Virus record (IMG/VR): IMGVR_UViG_3300034272_002994
Location: 1-41,286 of that record
DNA: 41,286 nt
Strand: one strand, 5' to 3'
From: a virus
Part shown: positions 29,520-38,160 of the stretch, piece after piece
Layout of the letters: each line of letters starts with the position of its first letter
Numbering within the stretch: position 1 is the first letter of the stretch
Program-made: the position numbers and the translations under genes
The notes under the pieces: generated by a model
Seen by the model: only the letters and a program-made list of their open reading frames with translations
The model's database searches: none
Told to the model about the DNA's origin: nothing

Positions 29520-31597
29520 TGGGCTCCTCCTTGCATTTCCTCGGCGACTTTTTGGAGGCCGGGTTGGGCGCCGACGCGGCCGATTTGGGCGTTTTGCTGT
29601 TGCTGGACTTGGAAGCTGAATGACTCCATGCGGGCGTTGAGCATGGCGGCGAAGATTTGGTCTTGTTGCAGGCGCTGCTGGATTGCCGGGTTGCTCTGGA
29701 TGATGTTTTGGAGGGTTTGCAGGCGGAGCTGGAAGTTTTGGCCTTCGCCTTTGAGAGGAGGCTCGGTGCCGGCGGCGATTTTCGTGAATTGGACCTGCTC
29801 GTCGTCGATTTCTTGCTGGCTGGCGGCCTCGGCGTCGCGGATGAGGAGCTCGGAGAGATTTGGGTCGATGGATCCGAAGAGGAATTTGACGAGACCAGCG
29901 CGGTCGATGACGCCTTGCGTGTCGAGGGGGATGAGCTGGGTGAGCCCTTGCAGCTTGATCTTGAGCGCCTCGGAGTCGAGCGTGCGTGCGTCGAAATCGA
30001 GGCGGAGGTCGTATTTACCCTGGATATCCTGGCGGCTAGCGCGGAAGGGGGTGGGCAGGCCGCCGGCGACTCGCACGAATTGGATGTCGTCAAGGTATTG
30101 TTGGCAGAGCTGGAAGGTCTGGCCGAGGATGAGGGCCATGTCGGCGAGCCAGGTATCGACCAGATCCTGCTGGGCGAGGAGAGCCCGCTGCGGGGCCATG
30201 TCGGCGCGGGGAATGCCGAAATACTCATCAACATCGCGCCGGGTGGCGGCTTCGATTTCGATGGTGCCCATGTCGTTCACCGGAGGGGCCATCCATTGGA
30301 ATTCGCCGGGGCGACGCTCTGGGAGCTGCTTGGCGGGTCCGAGGACGATTTCCATCTTGCCGCGATTGGCAGGAACTTTGAGCGGGGGGAGAATGGTGAG
30401 CGAGGCGCGGTCGCTGCGGTAGTCGCGCTGCACCTTGATTTCGCTCTGCTGGGTGGCGACGAGCTCTGGCACGCCTCGGGCCTCGATGAGGGGGCGGCTG
30501 GTGCGCTCGAGGGGTAGCTCGATGAAGGGATACTGGCCGTGCTCGTAGCCCATGGCCTCGGACTTGGCGACGCGGTCCACGACGCTGGGCTGAATGTGGG
30601 TGCACCAGACCTCCATGGCGCCGATCTTTTCGTTCCACTTTTTCTGATAGACGCGCCAGACCTCGATCATATCGCGGTCGTCGGAGAGCAGGAATGTGTC
30701 GGTGATGCGATACATGTTGCGGCCGGTGCGGCGGGAGATGCCTTTGTGCTTCACGGCCTCTTCGATCCAGCGTGGGTCGTAGTCCTCGGTGATTTCGCGC
30801 TCGCGGAGCTCGTCCTCGCGCAATAGCTCGCGGCAGGCGATGAAGGGTGCCCGCTGGAGGTCGTAGGTCGATGGCGGGAAAATAATGTCCTCCCACGGCT
30901 CGTAGGCTTGCCAGTCGGGGAGGTTCTCAAAAATGTAGGGCGAGTCGTATTCAAACGCGCCGGTCTCGCGGAGCTTGCGGACATTGGCGGCGGTGCCTTG
31001 GCCAGGAAGCAGGAGATCCATCTCGCGGGCGACGGCTTCTTCCTGCGTGGGGTCGAGGATGGCCTCGATCATCATGGCGAGCTGTGGGTCGCCGGTCTCC
31101 ATGTATTGCATCTGGAGAGACTCGAGCGTGAAGGTGAGCTTTTCGTTGCGAGTGGTGCGGCGCCAGAAGACGCCCATCACGGCGAGGCCGTAGGTCTCGC
31201 GGATGTTTGCGGCGAGTTCGATCTCGCGCTTGGTCATGGCGGAGCAGTGCGAATTCAAAATCCACTGGATGACGGTTTCGACTTTTCGGCCGGCTTGGAT
31301 GTCGGTGGTCTCGGTCGGCATGACGGCGAGACGAGCGCGGGTGAAGGAGTTTTTCATCAACCGCACACGCTCGTTGATGAGCATGTCGGAGAGGCGAATT
31401 CGGGAGTCGGAAGCGCCATCCCATGGGAAGGCGTTTTTGCCGAGGTTCGACGAGTATTTGCGGCCGGTGTCGTCTTGCCCTGGCCAGAGGCAGAATCGCT
31501 GGTTGTAGTTGAGATTTTTGCGCGACCAGTAGTTCGCGGCGTCGGTTTCCGCTTCTTCGACGAGGCCGATGATTTCTGAGATGTCCGAGGATTTCAT
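29516..31597 (-). CDS. Portal protein
   Basis: A 693-residue protein forming the ring through which DNA enters and leaves the head. It starts MKSSDISEIIGLVEEAETDA with a tight ATGA overlap (31594-31597). Typical features are NAFPWDGASDSRIRLSDMLI (about residues 55-75), a central region with many Trp/Tyr (DWQAYEPWEDIIFPPSTYDL), an acidic stem-like helix segment and a long Gln-rich C-terminal coil (QLRLQTLQNIIQSNPAIQQR) ending in a barrel. Size and order (scaffold - capsid - small - portal - connector) fit the podovirus portals. In this phage capsid genes come before portal, the reverse of the T7 order. Confidence 0.8.
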   Translation of the reverse strand: MKSSDISEIIGLVEEAETDAANYWSRKNLNYNQRFCLWPGQDDTGRKYSSNLGKNAFPWDGASDSRIRLSDMLINERVRLMKNSFTRARLAVMPTETTDIQAGRKVETVIQWILNSHCSAMTKREIELAANIRETYGLAVMGVFWRRTTRNEKLTFTLESLQMQYMETGDPQLAMMIEAILDPTQEEAVAREMDLLLPGQGTAANVRKLRETGAFEYDSPYIFENLPDWQAYEPWEDIIFPPSTYDLQRAPFIACRELLREDELREREITEDYDPRWIEEAVKHKGISRRTGRNMYRITDTFLLSDDRDMIEVWRVYQKKWNEKIGAMEVWCTHIQPSVVDRVAKSEAMGYEHGQYPFIELPLERTSRPLIEARGVPELVATQQSEIKVQRDYRSDRASLTILPPLKVPANRGKMEIVLGPAKQLPERRPGEFQWMAPPVNDMGTIEIEAATRRDVDEYFGIPRADMAPQRALLAQQDLVDTWLADMALILGQTFQLCQQYLDDIQFVRVAGGLPTPFRASRQDIQGKYDLRLDFDARTLDSEALKIKLQGLTQLIPLDTQGVIDRAGLVKFLFGSIDPNLSELLIRDAEAASQQEIDDEQVQFTKIAAGTEPPLKGEGQNFQLRLQTLQNIIQSNPAIQQRLQQDQIFAAMLNARMESFSFQVQQQQNAQIGRVGAQPGLQKVAEEMQGGAQ

Positions 31598-31926
31598 TGG
31601 ACGACGATGGTCGGCTTGGCGGTGGTGGTGACGACGGTGTGGGGGTTGGCCTTTTTGAATTCCTCGCGGAATCCTTTGTCCTTCCAGCAACCCGGCAGGA
31701 GGTTGTTCCAGTAGATGTAGGAATCGAAATCGACGGACATGGTGTGCTGGCCGATGCCTTCCACCGTGCTGCGGGCTGCGGCGATGCGGTCGCTCGCGGC
31801 TTTGATCCGCTGCTGGCGCATCTCGGCGGTGACCATGGAGGCGTGCCAGCCGGTGCGGAGTTCCTCAGTGACCAGCGGGGCGAGGTCACCAAGATCGGCT
31901 TCGAGTTCTACTGCGAGGTCGGACAT
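31594..31926 (-). CDS. Small protein between capsid and portal, unknown function
   Basis: A 110-residue protein starting MSDLAVELEADLGDLAPLVT. VTAEMRQQRIKAASDRIAAA is a helix; VDFDSYIYWNNLLPGCWKDK is the more conserved-looking core. It follows the large hairpin after the capsid gene. Possibly a head or packaging accessory. No family is recognised. Confidence 0.6.
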   Translation of the reverse strand: MSDLAVELEADLGDLAPLVTEELRTGWHASMVTAEMRQQRIKAASDRIAAARSTVEGIGQHTMSVDFDSYIYWNNLLPGCWKDKGFREEFKKANPHTVVTTTAKPTIVVQ

Positions 31927-31942
31927 TTTTTTTGGAAAGTGT

Positions 31943-32010
31943 CCCGCATTGGGAGGGGCGCTCTTTGATTTCTGGAGGGTGTGAGCGCCCCTCCGATGGG
32001 CCTATGCGGG
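31943..32010. terminator. Long bipartite hairpin after the capsid gene
   Basis: A perfect 12-bp stem, GGAGGGGCGCTC (31952-31963) with GAGCGCCCCTCC (31983-31994), is enclosed by CCCGCAT (31943-31949) and ATGCGGG (32004-32010). No U-run follows in the leftward direction, so it may be an attenuator or a messenger-protecting structure that raises capsid output over downstream genes. Confidence 0.6.
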
Positions 32011-32020
32011 GGAGGCGGTA

Positions 32021-33040
32021 TTAGGCAGTCGGTGCGAACTTGCCGAGAGCCAGAGGGCTCTTGACGCAGAGGGCGCAGATCGCGTCTACGATGCCGCGTG
32101 GTCCACCGCCACGGTCTTCCAGTTCTTGGAAGCGGGGCTTGCGGTTGTAGCGGAGCTCGACCATGTCCATATCGAGGACATAGCCGCGGCCGTTCTGCAC
32201 AGCGGCTGCGTTGACGGTTGCGTCCTTCGCCAGGAAGAGGCTTGGAATGAGTTCCAAAGTGCCAAAATCTCCTTCAAAAATGTCAACAGAGCTGACGATT
32301 TTGGAGCTGTCTTTTTGATTCAACACGCGGATGGCGCTGGCGACATTTGTCGAAGCGAACTGGGTGCGTGTGAACGCGGTGAACTGGCGCTTGAGGGCAG
32401 GCCCGCAGACGAGGCTGTAGGTCTGTGCTTTGCCGGTCTGCTCGTAGAGGGACTGCAACATGTCTTGGATGTTGTTCTCGGTGAGCGAGGCTGTGGCGGT
32501 CGTGTTGATCGACGCGGTCGGTGTGCGGTAGGCCGAGTTGACGGGGAGGTCGGACTGAGCGCCGTTCTGGATCCACTTGCCAAGACCGCGGGTCTTGTAA
32601 GGGGTCACGCCGGATTGCTCGACGCCTTCTTGGTCGGAGCAGAATGCGGCTTCCATCGAGCGCTTCATTTGCTCGAGGGATTTGCTGACGGCGCGGGCCA
32701 TCTCCTTCTTTTTGCCGATGCCGGCAACTTCGGAGACATGCTGCGCGAGATCGTCCACGGATGGGACTTCGCGGAACTTCTGTATGCGGGCCGAGAGGAG
32801 CACGCGGTTGGCAGCGTTGTCCACGAAATCGTCTGAGGAGACATCTGTGTTCGAGAGGACGCCGGCGGGGACCGTTGCCGCATTGAATGCGTCGGCTTGC
32901 CATTGTGTGAGGGGGTTGATGGGCTCTGCGCCTTTTTTCGCCATCGAGATGACGGGGCAGGTTTTTGCGTCTACGACCGCGATGAGGTCGGAGAGGTCTT
33001 GGCGGATGCCAGTTTGGGAGGTGATGAGTGTAGCGGGCAT
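32021..33040 (-). CDS. Major capsid protein (SU10/DUF5309-like)
   Basis: A 339-residue protein in the expected place between scaffold and portal. N-terminal MPATLITSQTGIRQDLSDLI then VVDAKTCPVISMAKKGAEPI, NPLTQWQADAF and VSSDDFVDNAANRVLLSARI are in line with the HK97-fold capsid group related to SU10 (DUF5309). A long helix (GIGKKKEMARAVSKSLEQMK) follows as the spine helix. TQFASTNVASAIRVLNQKDS and LELIPSLFLAKDATVNAA look like the A-domain and C-terminal strands. Cleavage is not seen. AC-rich leader without a Shine-Dalgarno. Confidence 0.82.
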   Translation of the reverse strand: MPATLITSQTGIRQDLSDLIAVVDAKTCPVISMAKKGAEPINPLTQWQADAFNAATVPAGVLSNTDVSSDDFVDNAANRVLLSARIQKFREVPSVDDLAQHVSEVAGIGKKKEMARAVSKSLEQMKRSMEAAFCSDQEGVEQSGVTPYKTRGLGKWIQNGAQSDLPVNSAYRTPTASINTTATASLTENNIQDMLQSLYEQTGKAQTYSLVCGPALKRQFTAFTRTQFASTNVASAIRVLNQKDSSKIVSSVDIFEGDFGTLELIPSLFLAKDATVNAAAVQNGRGYVLDMDMVELRYNRKPRFQELEDRGGGPRGIVDAICALCVKSPLALGKFAPTA

Positions 33041-33076
33041 TGTGTTAAGGGGGGGTGTTGGTTTGGATTTGGGGGG

Positions 33077-34099
33077 TTAGAGCGCTCCTTCAAGGAACGC
33101 CGCGATGTCGTCGGTCTTGAGCGAGGATCCTCGAGAGAACAGGTTTTTTGCTCCTTCGCGGTTCGCTATGTCTTGGGCGGGCACGCGTGCACCTTTTGCA
33201 GGGCTGGGCGGGTTGCTGGCTTTCACGGGGGATTTCGACTCGGTCTTGGACGCTGCGGACTTTTTGGCCATGGCCTCGGCGCGGGCGAAGCGGAGCTTCT
33301 GGCCCTCGATGGCGTCGCCTACGATCATCTCGAGTTGAGGGAGACCTTTGAGGTAGGGGTGGGCTTTGAGGGTGGCTACGAGGCTTTCGTGCTCGGGGGT
33401 GCCTGCTTTGAAGAGGGCCGGGTAGACGGCCTTGGCTTCTTGCATGACGGCACCGCGCTGCGAGATCCATTCCTTGCGCTTGGGGGCGTGCTCGGTGAGG
33501 AGCTCGTCGGCGGTGGCGAGGTATTCACGAACCTGGGATGGCTCGTAGTAGACATCCTCGCCGGCGGCATTCTGGACGGTGCCGCCTTCCAAATTCTTGA
33601 TCGCCCAAGCGCGGATTTTCTTCGCGGTGGCAACCCGGTCTTCGAGTTGCTCGGGCGTTTCCACATCGGCGAGCGGGTCGCTCGCGGTGGGTGTAACTTG
33701 GATGGGAACGGTGGCGTCGAGTTTGGCTCGCAGCTCGCTGACCTCGCTCTCGAGCGTCTCGGCGCGTTCTTCAGCCTCGCGGCGCTTGGCCGTGATTTTG
33801 TCGATGCGCTTGAGGAGCTTCTCGGGGACGGGGTTCTTTTCCTCTTCCGGCTCGGCGTCGTCTTTGTCCTCTTCGGACTCAGCGTCGCTGTCGTCTTCAG
33901 ACTTTTCGTCGGTATCCTGTGAAAGATCGCTTTCCGCTGAGGCGTCCTCCGTCTCGGTGGCCTCTGGCTGCGCTTCTGGCGCGGCTTCGGTCTCCTCGGC
34001 GGCGGGTTGTTCCTGCGGGGTTATCTCCTCGAGATCGAAGCCGATTTCGGCCGCAATGTCGGTGAGCGATAGTGGGGTGTCTTGTGTGTCTGTCGTCAT
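33077..34099 (-). CDS. Head scaffolding protein
   Basis: A 340-residue protein taken from ATG 34099 (MTTDTQDTPLSLTDIAAEIG); a longer start at 34213 is possible but has no better ribosome site. About 110 residues are strongly acidic (AEESDAESEEDKDDAEPEEE-like), then a coiled coil (KITAKRREAEERAETLESEV, residues about 120-145), a globular middle (AIKNLEGGTVQNAAGEDVYY), and a basic end with GSSLKTDDIAAFLEGAL. Acidic-plus-coiled design upstream of the capsid gene is that of phage scaffolds. There is no internal protease domain visible. Confidence 0.75.
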   Translation of the reverse strand: MTTDTQDTPLSLTDIAAEIGFDLEEITPQEQPAAEETEAAPEAQPEATETEDASAESDLSQDTDEKSEDDSDAESEEDKDDAEPEEEKNPVPEKLLKRIDKITAKRREAEERAETLESEVSELRAKLDATVPIQVTPTASDPLADVETPEQLEDRVATAKKIRAWAIKNLEGGTVQNAAGEDVYYEPSQVREYLATADELLTEHAPKRKEWISQRGAVMQEAKAVYPALFKAGTPEHESLVATLKAHPYLKGLPQLEMIVGDAIEGQKLRFARAEAMAKKSAASKTESKSPVKASNPPSPAKGARVPAQDIANREGAKNLFSRGSSLKTDDIAAFLEGAL

Positions 34100-34242
34100 G
34101 GTAATCCAACCAAGTGGGTCAGCGCCTTCTGGGTCGAGCGGCACAGGGGCTCGTTGAAATTCAGAATGACGACAGAATTCTGGAAATCTATAGAGCCGCA
34201 CCCAGATCAACATGAATCAACGCCGATCAGCAGATATCAGCA

Positions 34243-34283
34243 CAAAAAAGCGAACCGCTAAGGATTGCTTAACGGTTCGCTTG
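34243..34283 (-). terminator. Intrinsic terminator between packaging genes and head genes
   Basis: AGCGAACCGCTAAG (34249-34262) pairs with CTTAACGGTTCGCT (34268-34281) with one G-U-type mismatch and a five-base loop. Going leftward it is followed by six T. It ends transcription from the early/packaging block and separates head genes, which would then use another promoter in 34100-34240. Confidence 0.78.
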
Positions 34284-34384
34284 GCTGAAAAAGGTCCGAC
34301 GGCTCAGGTCGCTCATGGTCGCCTCGCTTACCCCTTGGGAACGGCGAGACGGCATGCCCTCAGTGACCGCCGGGAAAGTATTTT

Positions 34385-34666
34385 CTACATCTTCTTGCTC
34401 GCTTCGTCGATGCGTTGCAGGAGGTCGGACTCGAGGCCGCGCAGGGCGTCGAGGGCACCGGCGCAGTGGGCGAGCTGGCCGTGCTCGGTAGCGGTCTTGA
34501 TGCTGCCGACCAATTCGACGGAGTCGTCGATGTGGTCGCGTAGGACTTGGAGGACGGCCTGCACGACGAGGGGCTTGCTGCCGGGCATGCACAGCGCGGT
34601 CGTCATGTCGTCTTCGTTAAGCCGGTCTGGCAGCATGTAGCGGGTGGTTTTTTTTAGGTTGAACAT
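34385..34666 (-). CDS. Small protein after terminase, unknown function
   Basis: A 93-residue protein; ATG 34666 is preferred over longer starts that run through upstream genes. MFNLKKTTRYMLPDRLNEDD at the N-terminus then a helical body (VQAVLQVLRDHIDDSVELVG; LDALRGLESDLLQRIDEASK). Starts four bases past the helix-turn-helix gene. Followed by the intrinsic terminator. No family is recognised. Confidence 0.6.
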   Translation of the reverse strand: MFNLKKTTRYMLPDRLNEDDMTTALCMPGSKPLVVQAVLQVLRDHIDDSVELVGSIKTATEHGQLAHCAGALDALRGLESDLLQRIDEASKKM

Positions 34667-34670
34667 AGGG

Positions 34671-34862
34671 TCAAGCGAGTTGGAATTTTTTGATGATGTC
34701 AGTAAGCGAAAAGCTGTGGCGTTTCTGCTTGGGTGCGGCAATCGGGCGCAGGAGGCCGACCTCGATGTAGGTTCTGTAGGTTTGATCGCTGATGCCGAGG
34801 AGGTCCATGACATCGCGCTTGCGCAGCGTGCGGCGTTTAATAGGCACCTCCTCCGGTAACAT
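34671..34862 (-). CDS. MerR-like helix-turn-helix protein
   Basis: A 63-residue protein with GGAGGG upstream of ATG 34862. KRRTLRKRDVMDLLGISDQT then YRTYIEVGLLRPI is the winged helix-turn-helix of MerR/excisionase relatives. It overlaps the terminase 3' end by 26 bases. Possible late-gene regulator or a terminase accessory that binds DNA; a longer in-frame upstream start exists but would be in the terminase gene. Confidence 0.68.
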   Translation of the reverse strand: MLPEEVPIKRRTLRKRDVMDLLGISDQTYRTYIEVGLLRPIAAPKQKRHSFSLTDIIKKFQLA

Positions 34863-36447
34863 GGAGCCGCCCTCCTTCCACATTGCCGACTCCAGAAGTG
34901 AGGAGGTAGCGGAGGCAGTCGATGGGGTCTTTGCTGGCGCCTTTCTGGCCGTCGGATCCGGTCCACTCCTTGAGGGCCCAGATGGTGTTGGTGCATGCCT
35001 CGGAGATATAGAGCCGAGGGGCATTCGTGTGGTCGATGGGGTTTTCTTCGTCATAGTAGAGTGCGTTGTTGATGAGGCCGACGCCTTCCTCGATGTTCTC
35101 GCCAGGGCAGGATCGGAAGGACATGCCGACATCTTCGAGTTCCTCGAGGAGGGTGGTGGATTGCTCGCGGGTGCCGGCGACGGTGGTGTTCGCATACCTC
35201 GAGTCTATCCATCTCTCAAAAATCTTGACCTTGTCGTGGGCTTCCATGCGCTCGATTTCGGCCTTGTAGGCGAGCAGGCCGAAGCCGAAGGATTTCTGGC
35301 CCTCGCCTGCTTCGCCGTCGGCTTTCTTGCCGCTGCTGATCGCCCACGGCCCAGCGTAGCCGACGCCCTCGATGTAGGTGTCGGTCTGCGGCCACTCGCG
35401 GTAGACCCACGCCCGCTCGGCGGCATCCACTCGGATCCAGAGCATGAACCAGTTTTTTCCGCCCGCCGGGTCGCAGAAGAGGTAGTTCGTGCCGTCCTGG
35501 GGAATCTGGTCGGCCTTGACGACATGCACCGACTCGCGGAAGCGGGGGAAGCGCGTCGCGGCGGCCTTGACGGGGACGCCGTAGGCGCGGCAGAGGATTT
35601 TTTCGCGGGGTTGCTTGGCGAGCTCGGTCTTCATGCGGCCGTAGCCTGCCCACGGGTTGTTTTTGGTCTGAAAATAGATGATGCCGGCGTGCCGGGTGAC
35701 GCATTCCTGCACGACGGGGACTTTTTCAAATCCCTGGCCGCTTTTTCTCGGCAAAAGCTCGGCATCGCACTCCTCGAGGGTTTTGGCGCCCTGGAGATAG
35801 TTTTTTACCGTGGGACTATAACCTTCAATCGGCGTAAATGTCACAAGGAGAATGCCATTTCGATCTAATAATCGAAATCGGATTGTTTCAAGCCACTCAA
35901 GGGGACATAATTCGTCGCACCAGGCTAAATCTATCTCACCGCCCTCGATTGTCGTGATGTCTTGGGCGTAATTGCGGAACCAGACCTGCGATTTGTTCGG
36001 AAGGACGGCGGTATTTTCGGAAAATCCGTTCTTTTGCGTGTAGGAAATATTGGTGATCTTGCTGCGCTTGGCCGTTCGCAGCTCGGCGGGCATGAAATTC
36101 CACACAATCGGCTGTTGCATGGAGATGGAGTTGTCGTTCGTGGTCTGGAAGCACCACACGCGGCTCGCGGGTTTCTCGAGCAGGGTGCGGACGACCATTT
36201 TTCCGGCCCAAGTGGACTTGCCGGAGCGGTTGCCGCCCAGCACCAAGAGGTCGCGGTAGCGTTTGGCGATCTTCTCGGCCTTGGTCCAGTGCTCTGGCTC
36301 GTAGCCGTAGCGGATCGGATCTTCTTTTTCCAACCCAATGCGGCGTTCCCTCTCGGCCAAGAGGGTCTTCGCCGCCTCGAAGTCGGAAACGAAAAGCTCG
36401 GGCGGGATAAATGGCAGCAGCGGGTGAGCGGTTTGCGTGAATGTCAT
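34837..36447 (-). CDS. terL: Terminase large subunit
   Basis: A 536-residue DNA packaging motor and nuclease. Walker A is LVLGGNRSGKSTWAGKMV (about residues 69-86), Walker B with catalytic Glu is GGEIDLAWCDEL (about 168-179), and coupling motif region is LLVTFTPIEGY. The nuclease domain shows YLFCDPAGGKNWF (about 325) and later Asp residues (KVKIFERWIDSRYANTTVAG). Together these show both ATPase and RNase H-like nuclease parts. Its start overlaps the zinc-ribbon protein's stop by ATGA (36444-36447). Located after a likely small subunit in the same operon. Confidence 0.92.
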   Translation of the reverse strand: MTFTQTAHPLLPFIPPELFVSDFEAAKTLLAERERRIGLEKEDPIRYGYEPEHWTKAEKIAKRYRDLLVLGGNRSGKSTWAGKMVVRTLLEKPASRVWCFQTTNDNSISMQQPIVWNFMPAELRTAKRSKITNISYTQKNGFSENTAVLPNKSQVWFRNYAQDITTIEGGEIDLAWCDELCPLEWLETIRFRLLDRNGILLVTFTPIEGYSPTVKNYLQGAKTLEECDAELLPRKSGQGFEKVPVVQECVTRHAGIIYFQTKNNPWAGYGRMKTELAKQPREKILCRAYGVPVKAAATRFPRFRESVHVVKADQIPQDGTNYLFCDPAGGKNWFMLWIRVDAAERAWVYREWPQTDTYIEGVGYAGPWAISSGKKADGEAGEGQKSFGFGLLAYKAEIERMEAHDKVKIFERWIDSRYANTTVAGTREQSTTLLEELEDVGMSFRSCPGENIEEGVGLINNALYYDEENPIDHTNAPRLYISEACTNTIWALKEWTGSDGQKGASKDPIDCLRYLLTSGVGNVEGGRLHVTGGGAY

Positions 36448-36704
36448 AGGGCGGCGAGCTTGTCGTTAATGCGGGTGAGCCAATCGGTGGACTCGGGCTT
36501 GGCCTTGCGGGTGCGCTTGGGGCGCTTGGGGCGCTTGGTGGGTTTGGGTGCGGGTTTCTTCGCCCAGGGGAAGGGGCCGGGGCGCAAATCCTCAGAGGTA
36601 TTGAAGCGATGGCCGTTCTCGCACCGGCGGCGCCGGAAAAACTCCTCGCCGACCGAGCGGCAGGAGACGACGCGGGTAGGGGATTGGCAGGTCGGGCAGG
36701 TCAT
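36444..36704 (-). CDS. Zinc-ribbon protein upstream of terminase
   Basis: An 86-residue protein. MTCPTCQSPTRVVSCRSVGE then EFFRRRRCENGHRFNTSE is a zinc ribbon (C-x2-C ... C ... H) similar to the N-terminus of the NrdR repressor, which binds DNA. The following part is rich in Lys/Pro/Arg (PKPTKRPKRPKRTRKAKPE). It overlaps neighbours by four bases on both sides. A DNA-binding role in packaging or regulation is likely; the target is not known. Confidence 0.7.
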   Translation of the reverse strand: MTCPTCQSPTRVVSCRSVGEEFFRRRRCENGHRFNTSEDLRPGPFPWAKKPAPKPTKRPKRPKRTRKAKPESTDWLTRINDKLAAL

Positions 36705-36979
36705 CCCTCATACCCCCCATGCAACAGCGGGTTCGTTTTCGGCTTCACCGCCACCAACGCTCCGCCGGCGTCCACTCCCACCAAGACCGGCTCGTTCGCC
36801 CGGTAGAAGGAATTGCTGCGGACCTGCACATTGACGACCTCCTCCTCGAGGACGACCCGCAAAATTCTCGGATTCTGCGGTTGTCTCCCTGGCGCGGTCT
36901 TTCCCATCCTCGGCCACTCGGGCGGGGTAGGGGGTTGCTCTTGCTTCGTTTCTTGCTTGTTAGGTTGGGCTTTTTTCAT
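36701..36979 (-). CDS. Small protein, unknown function
   Basis: A 92-residue protein with a Lys/Gln/Pro-rich N-terminus (MKKAQPNKQETKQEQPPTPP) and a beta-rich end (RILRVVLEEEVVNVQVRSNS; VLVGVDAGGALVAVKPKTNP). Possibly a small head-associated or packaging protein. No family is recognised. Downstream gene starts by ATGA overlap. The 135-bp upstream gap holds a C6-T-C8 tract and nothing else notable. Confidence 0.55.
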   Translation of the reverse strand: MKKAQPNKQETKQEQPPTPPEWPRMGKTAPGRQPQNPRILRVVLEEEVVNVQVRSNSFYRANEPVLVGVDAGGALVAVKPKTNPLLHGGYEG

Positions 36980-37114
36980 AAAATTTTTCGGGGGCTGGAC
37001 GAGTGGGGTGAAATTTGCGGAGCCAGCGAACCGACCCCCCTCCCCCCCCTGTCGAGGCCATAACTTCCAATAACCACTCTTGTAGATAATGGTCGGTTGC
37101 TGATGTGCAATGGC

Positions 37115-37903
37115 TTACGCATTTGGGTCACTATCATCTACATTTTTAGCCTTGTTATTGAGACTGAGCGGGGTGTTTGCCGGGGGCTTCTCCACCTCGC
37201 TACTGGTTCCCGAGGGGGTCTCGATCTCATACTCACCATCGATGTCATCGGCCTTCTTCGGAATGCTGTTGATGAGTTCCTCAAACGACAACGCATTGAT
37301 CTTCTGGTTGATGTTGATGGTGAGCTGCGCGCCACCTTCGCTGTCGCGGATCTTGTCTTGAGCGGTGCCGGCTACAAAGTTGAGCTCGGCGGCTTTCATC
37401 TTGGAGACTTGGGTGGGGTCGTTGAGCTTGTCGCGGAGGGCATCGACTGCCAGGCGTCGGACATCTTTCCAGCTTGAAGCGGCGACTTGGGATTCCTTGT
37501 CTTTGGTATCGGGGTGGTTAGCAATGATGCGAGAGATCACCGCGGGCTTGACGCCCAGCTTAGTGTTAATGGCGGAGACCGTCATGCCCATGAGGTAGAA
37601 GTCGGCGACGATGTCGCACATCTGGCGAAACTGCGTCGACATCGCATCCCAGTTGACCGTTTCTTCGCACGCTGCGGCCTGTTCTAGGGCTTTCTCCAGC
37701 TTATTAGGTCTTGACCCCATCTCGGACTTGATCGGGGCTTCTGCGCGTTTCTGGAGCTTCCATTCCTTGGCCTCCTCGTAATCCATGGGGCAACCGGCAT
37801 CGAACCACTGGGTGGCGGTCTGGACGCTGACATGGAAATCGGCTGCCAGCTTGGTGGCGATGGAGTGCTTTGTCTCGGGTTTGGCTGGGCGTTTGGGTTT
37901 CAT
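37115..37903 (-). CDS. terS: Terminase small subunit-like DNA-binding protein
   Basis: A 262-residue protein; ATG 37903 overlaps the upstream stop by ATGA. SIATKLAADFHVSVQTATQW then FDAGCPMDYEEAKEW is a Nu1-type helix-turn-helix, and a second, MTVSAINTKLGVKPAVISRI, lies in the middle. The C-terminal third is acidic and Pro-rich (DDIDGEYEIETPSGTSSEVE). Two DNA-binding motifs upstream of the large terminase suggest the packaging recognition subunit, though it could be a different regulator. It is longer than the usual small subunits (150-200). Confidence 0.65.
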   Translation of the reverse strand: MKPKRPAKPETKHSIATKLAADFHVSVQTATQWFDAGCPMDYEEAKEWKLQKRAEAPIKSEMGSRPNKLEKALEQAAACEETVNWDAMSTQFRQMCDIVADFYLMGMTVSAINTKLGVKPAVISRIIANHPDTKDKESQVAASSWKDVRRLAVDALRDKLNDPTQVSKMKAAELNFVAGTAQDKIRDSEGGAQLTININQKINALSFEELINSIPKKADDIDGEYEIETPSGTSSEVEKPPANTPLSLNNKAKNVDDSDPNA

Positions 37904-38154
37904 AGTCGTGCTTTCCAGTTGCTGGCCTCGACGACGAGGCGCCGGGCTTCTTCGAGGGAGTGAAAATAGACTTCCTGCTCGGTGATATCGCGGGTGTATT
38001 CGGGCGGCTCGATGTGGTTGAGTGCCCACCGGAGATAGTCGGCGAGGTCCGAGGCCATGCGGCAGGTGTGGGAGATGCCTGGGTGGTCCTGCCATTCCTT
38101 CCCGCAGGCTTGGCACCCGACAAACGGATCGATGGGTTTTTTGGGGTGGTTCAT
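37900..38154 (-). CDS. Small zinc-binding protein
   Basis: An 84-residue protein with FVGCQACGKEWQDHPGISHT then CRMASDLADYL: four Cys/His (C-x2-C, H-x4-H-x-C) suggest a zinc site. The second half is helical (YLRWALNHIEPPEYTRDITE; SLEEARRLVVEASNW). Start chosen at 38154 because GGAGC lies nine bases upstream; an upstream ATG (38169) is also in frame but runs into the repeat region. Probably an early DNA-related protein. No family is recognised. Confidence 0.6.
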   Translation of the reverse strand: MNHPKKPIDPFVGCQACGKEWQDHPGISHTCRMASDLADYLRWALNHIEPPEYTRDITEQEVYFHSLEEARRLVVEASNWKARL

Positions 38155-38160
38155 ATTATT

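Noticed and set aside
37021-37062. C6-T-C8 tract as a phase-variable switch.
   Set aside because: It lies in the spacer, not in a coding frame, with no promoter at measurable spacing; assembly or slippage noise is as likely.
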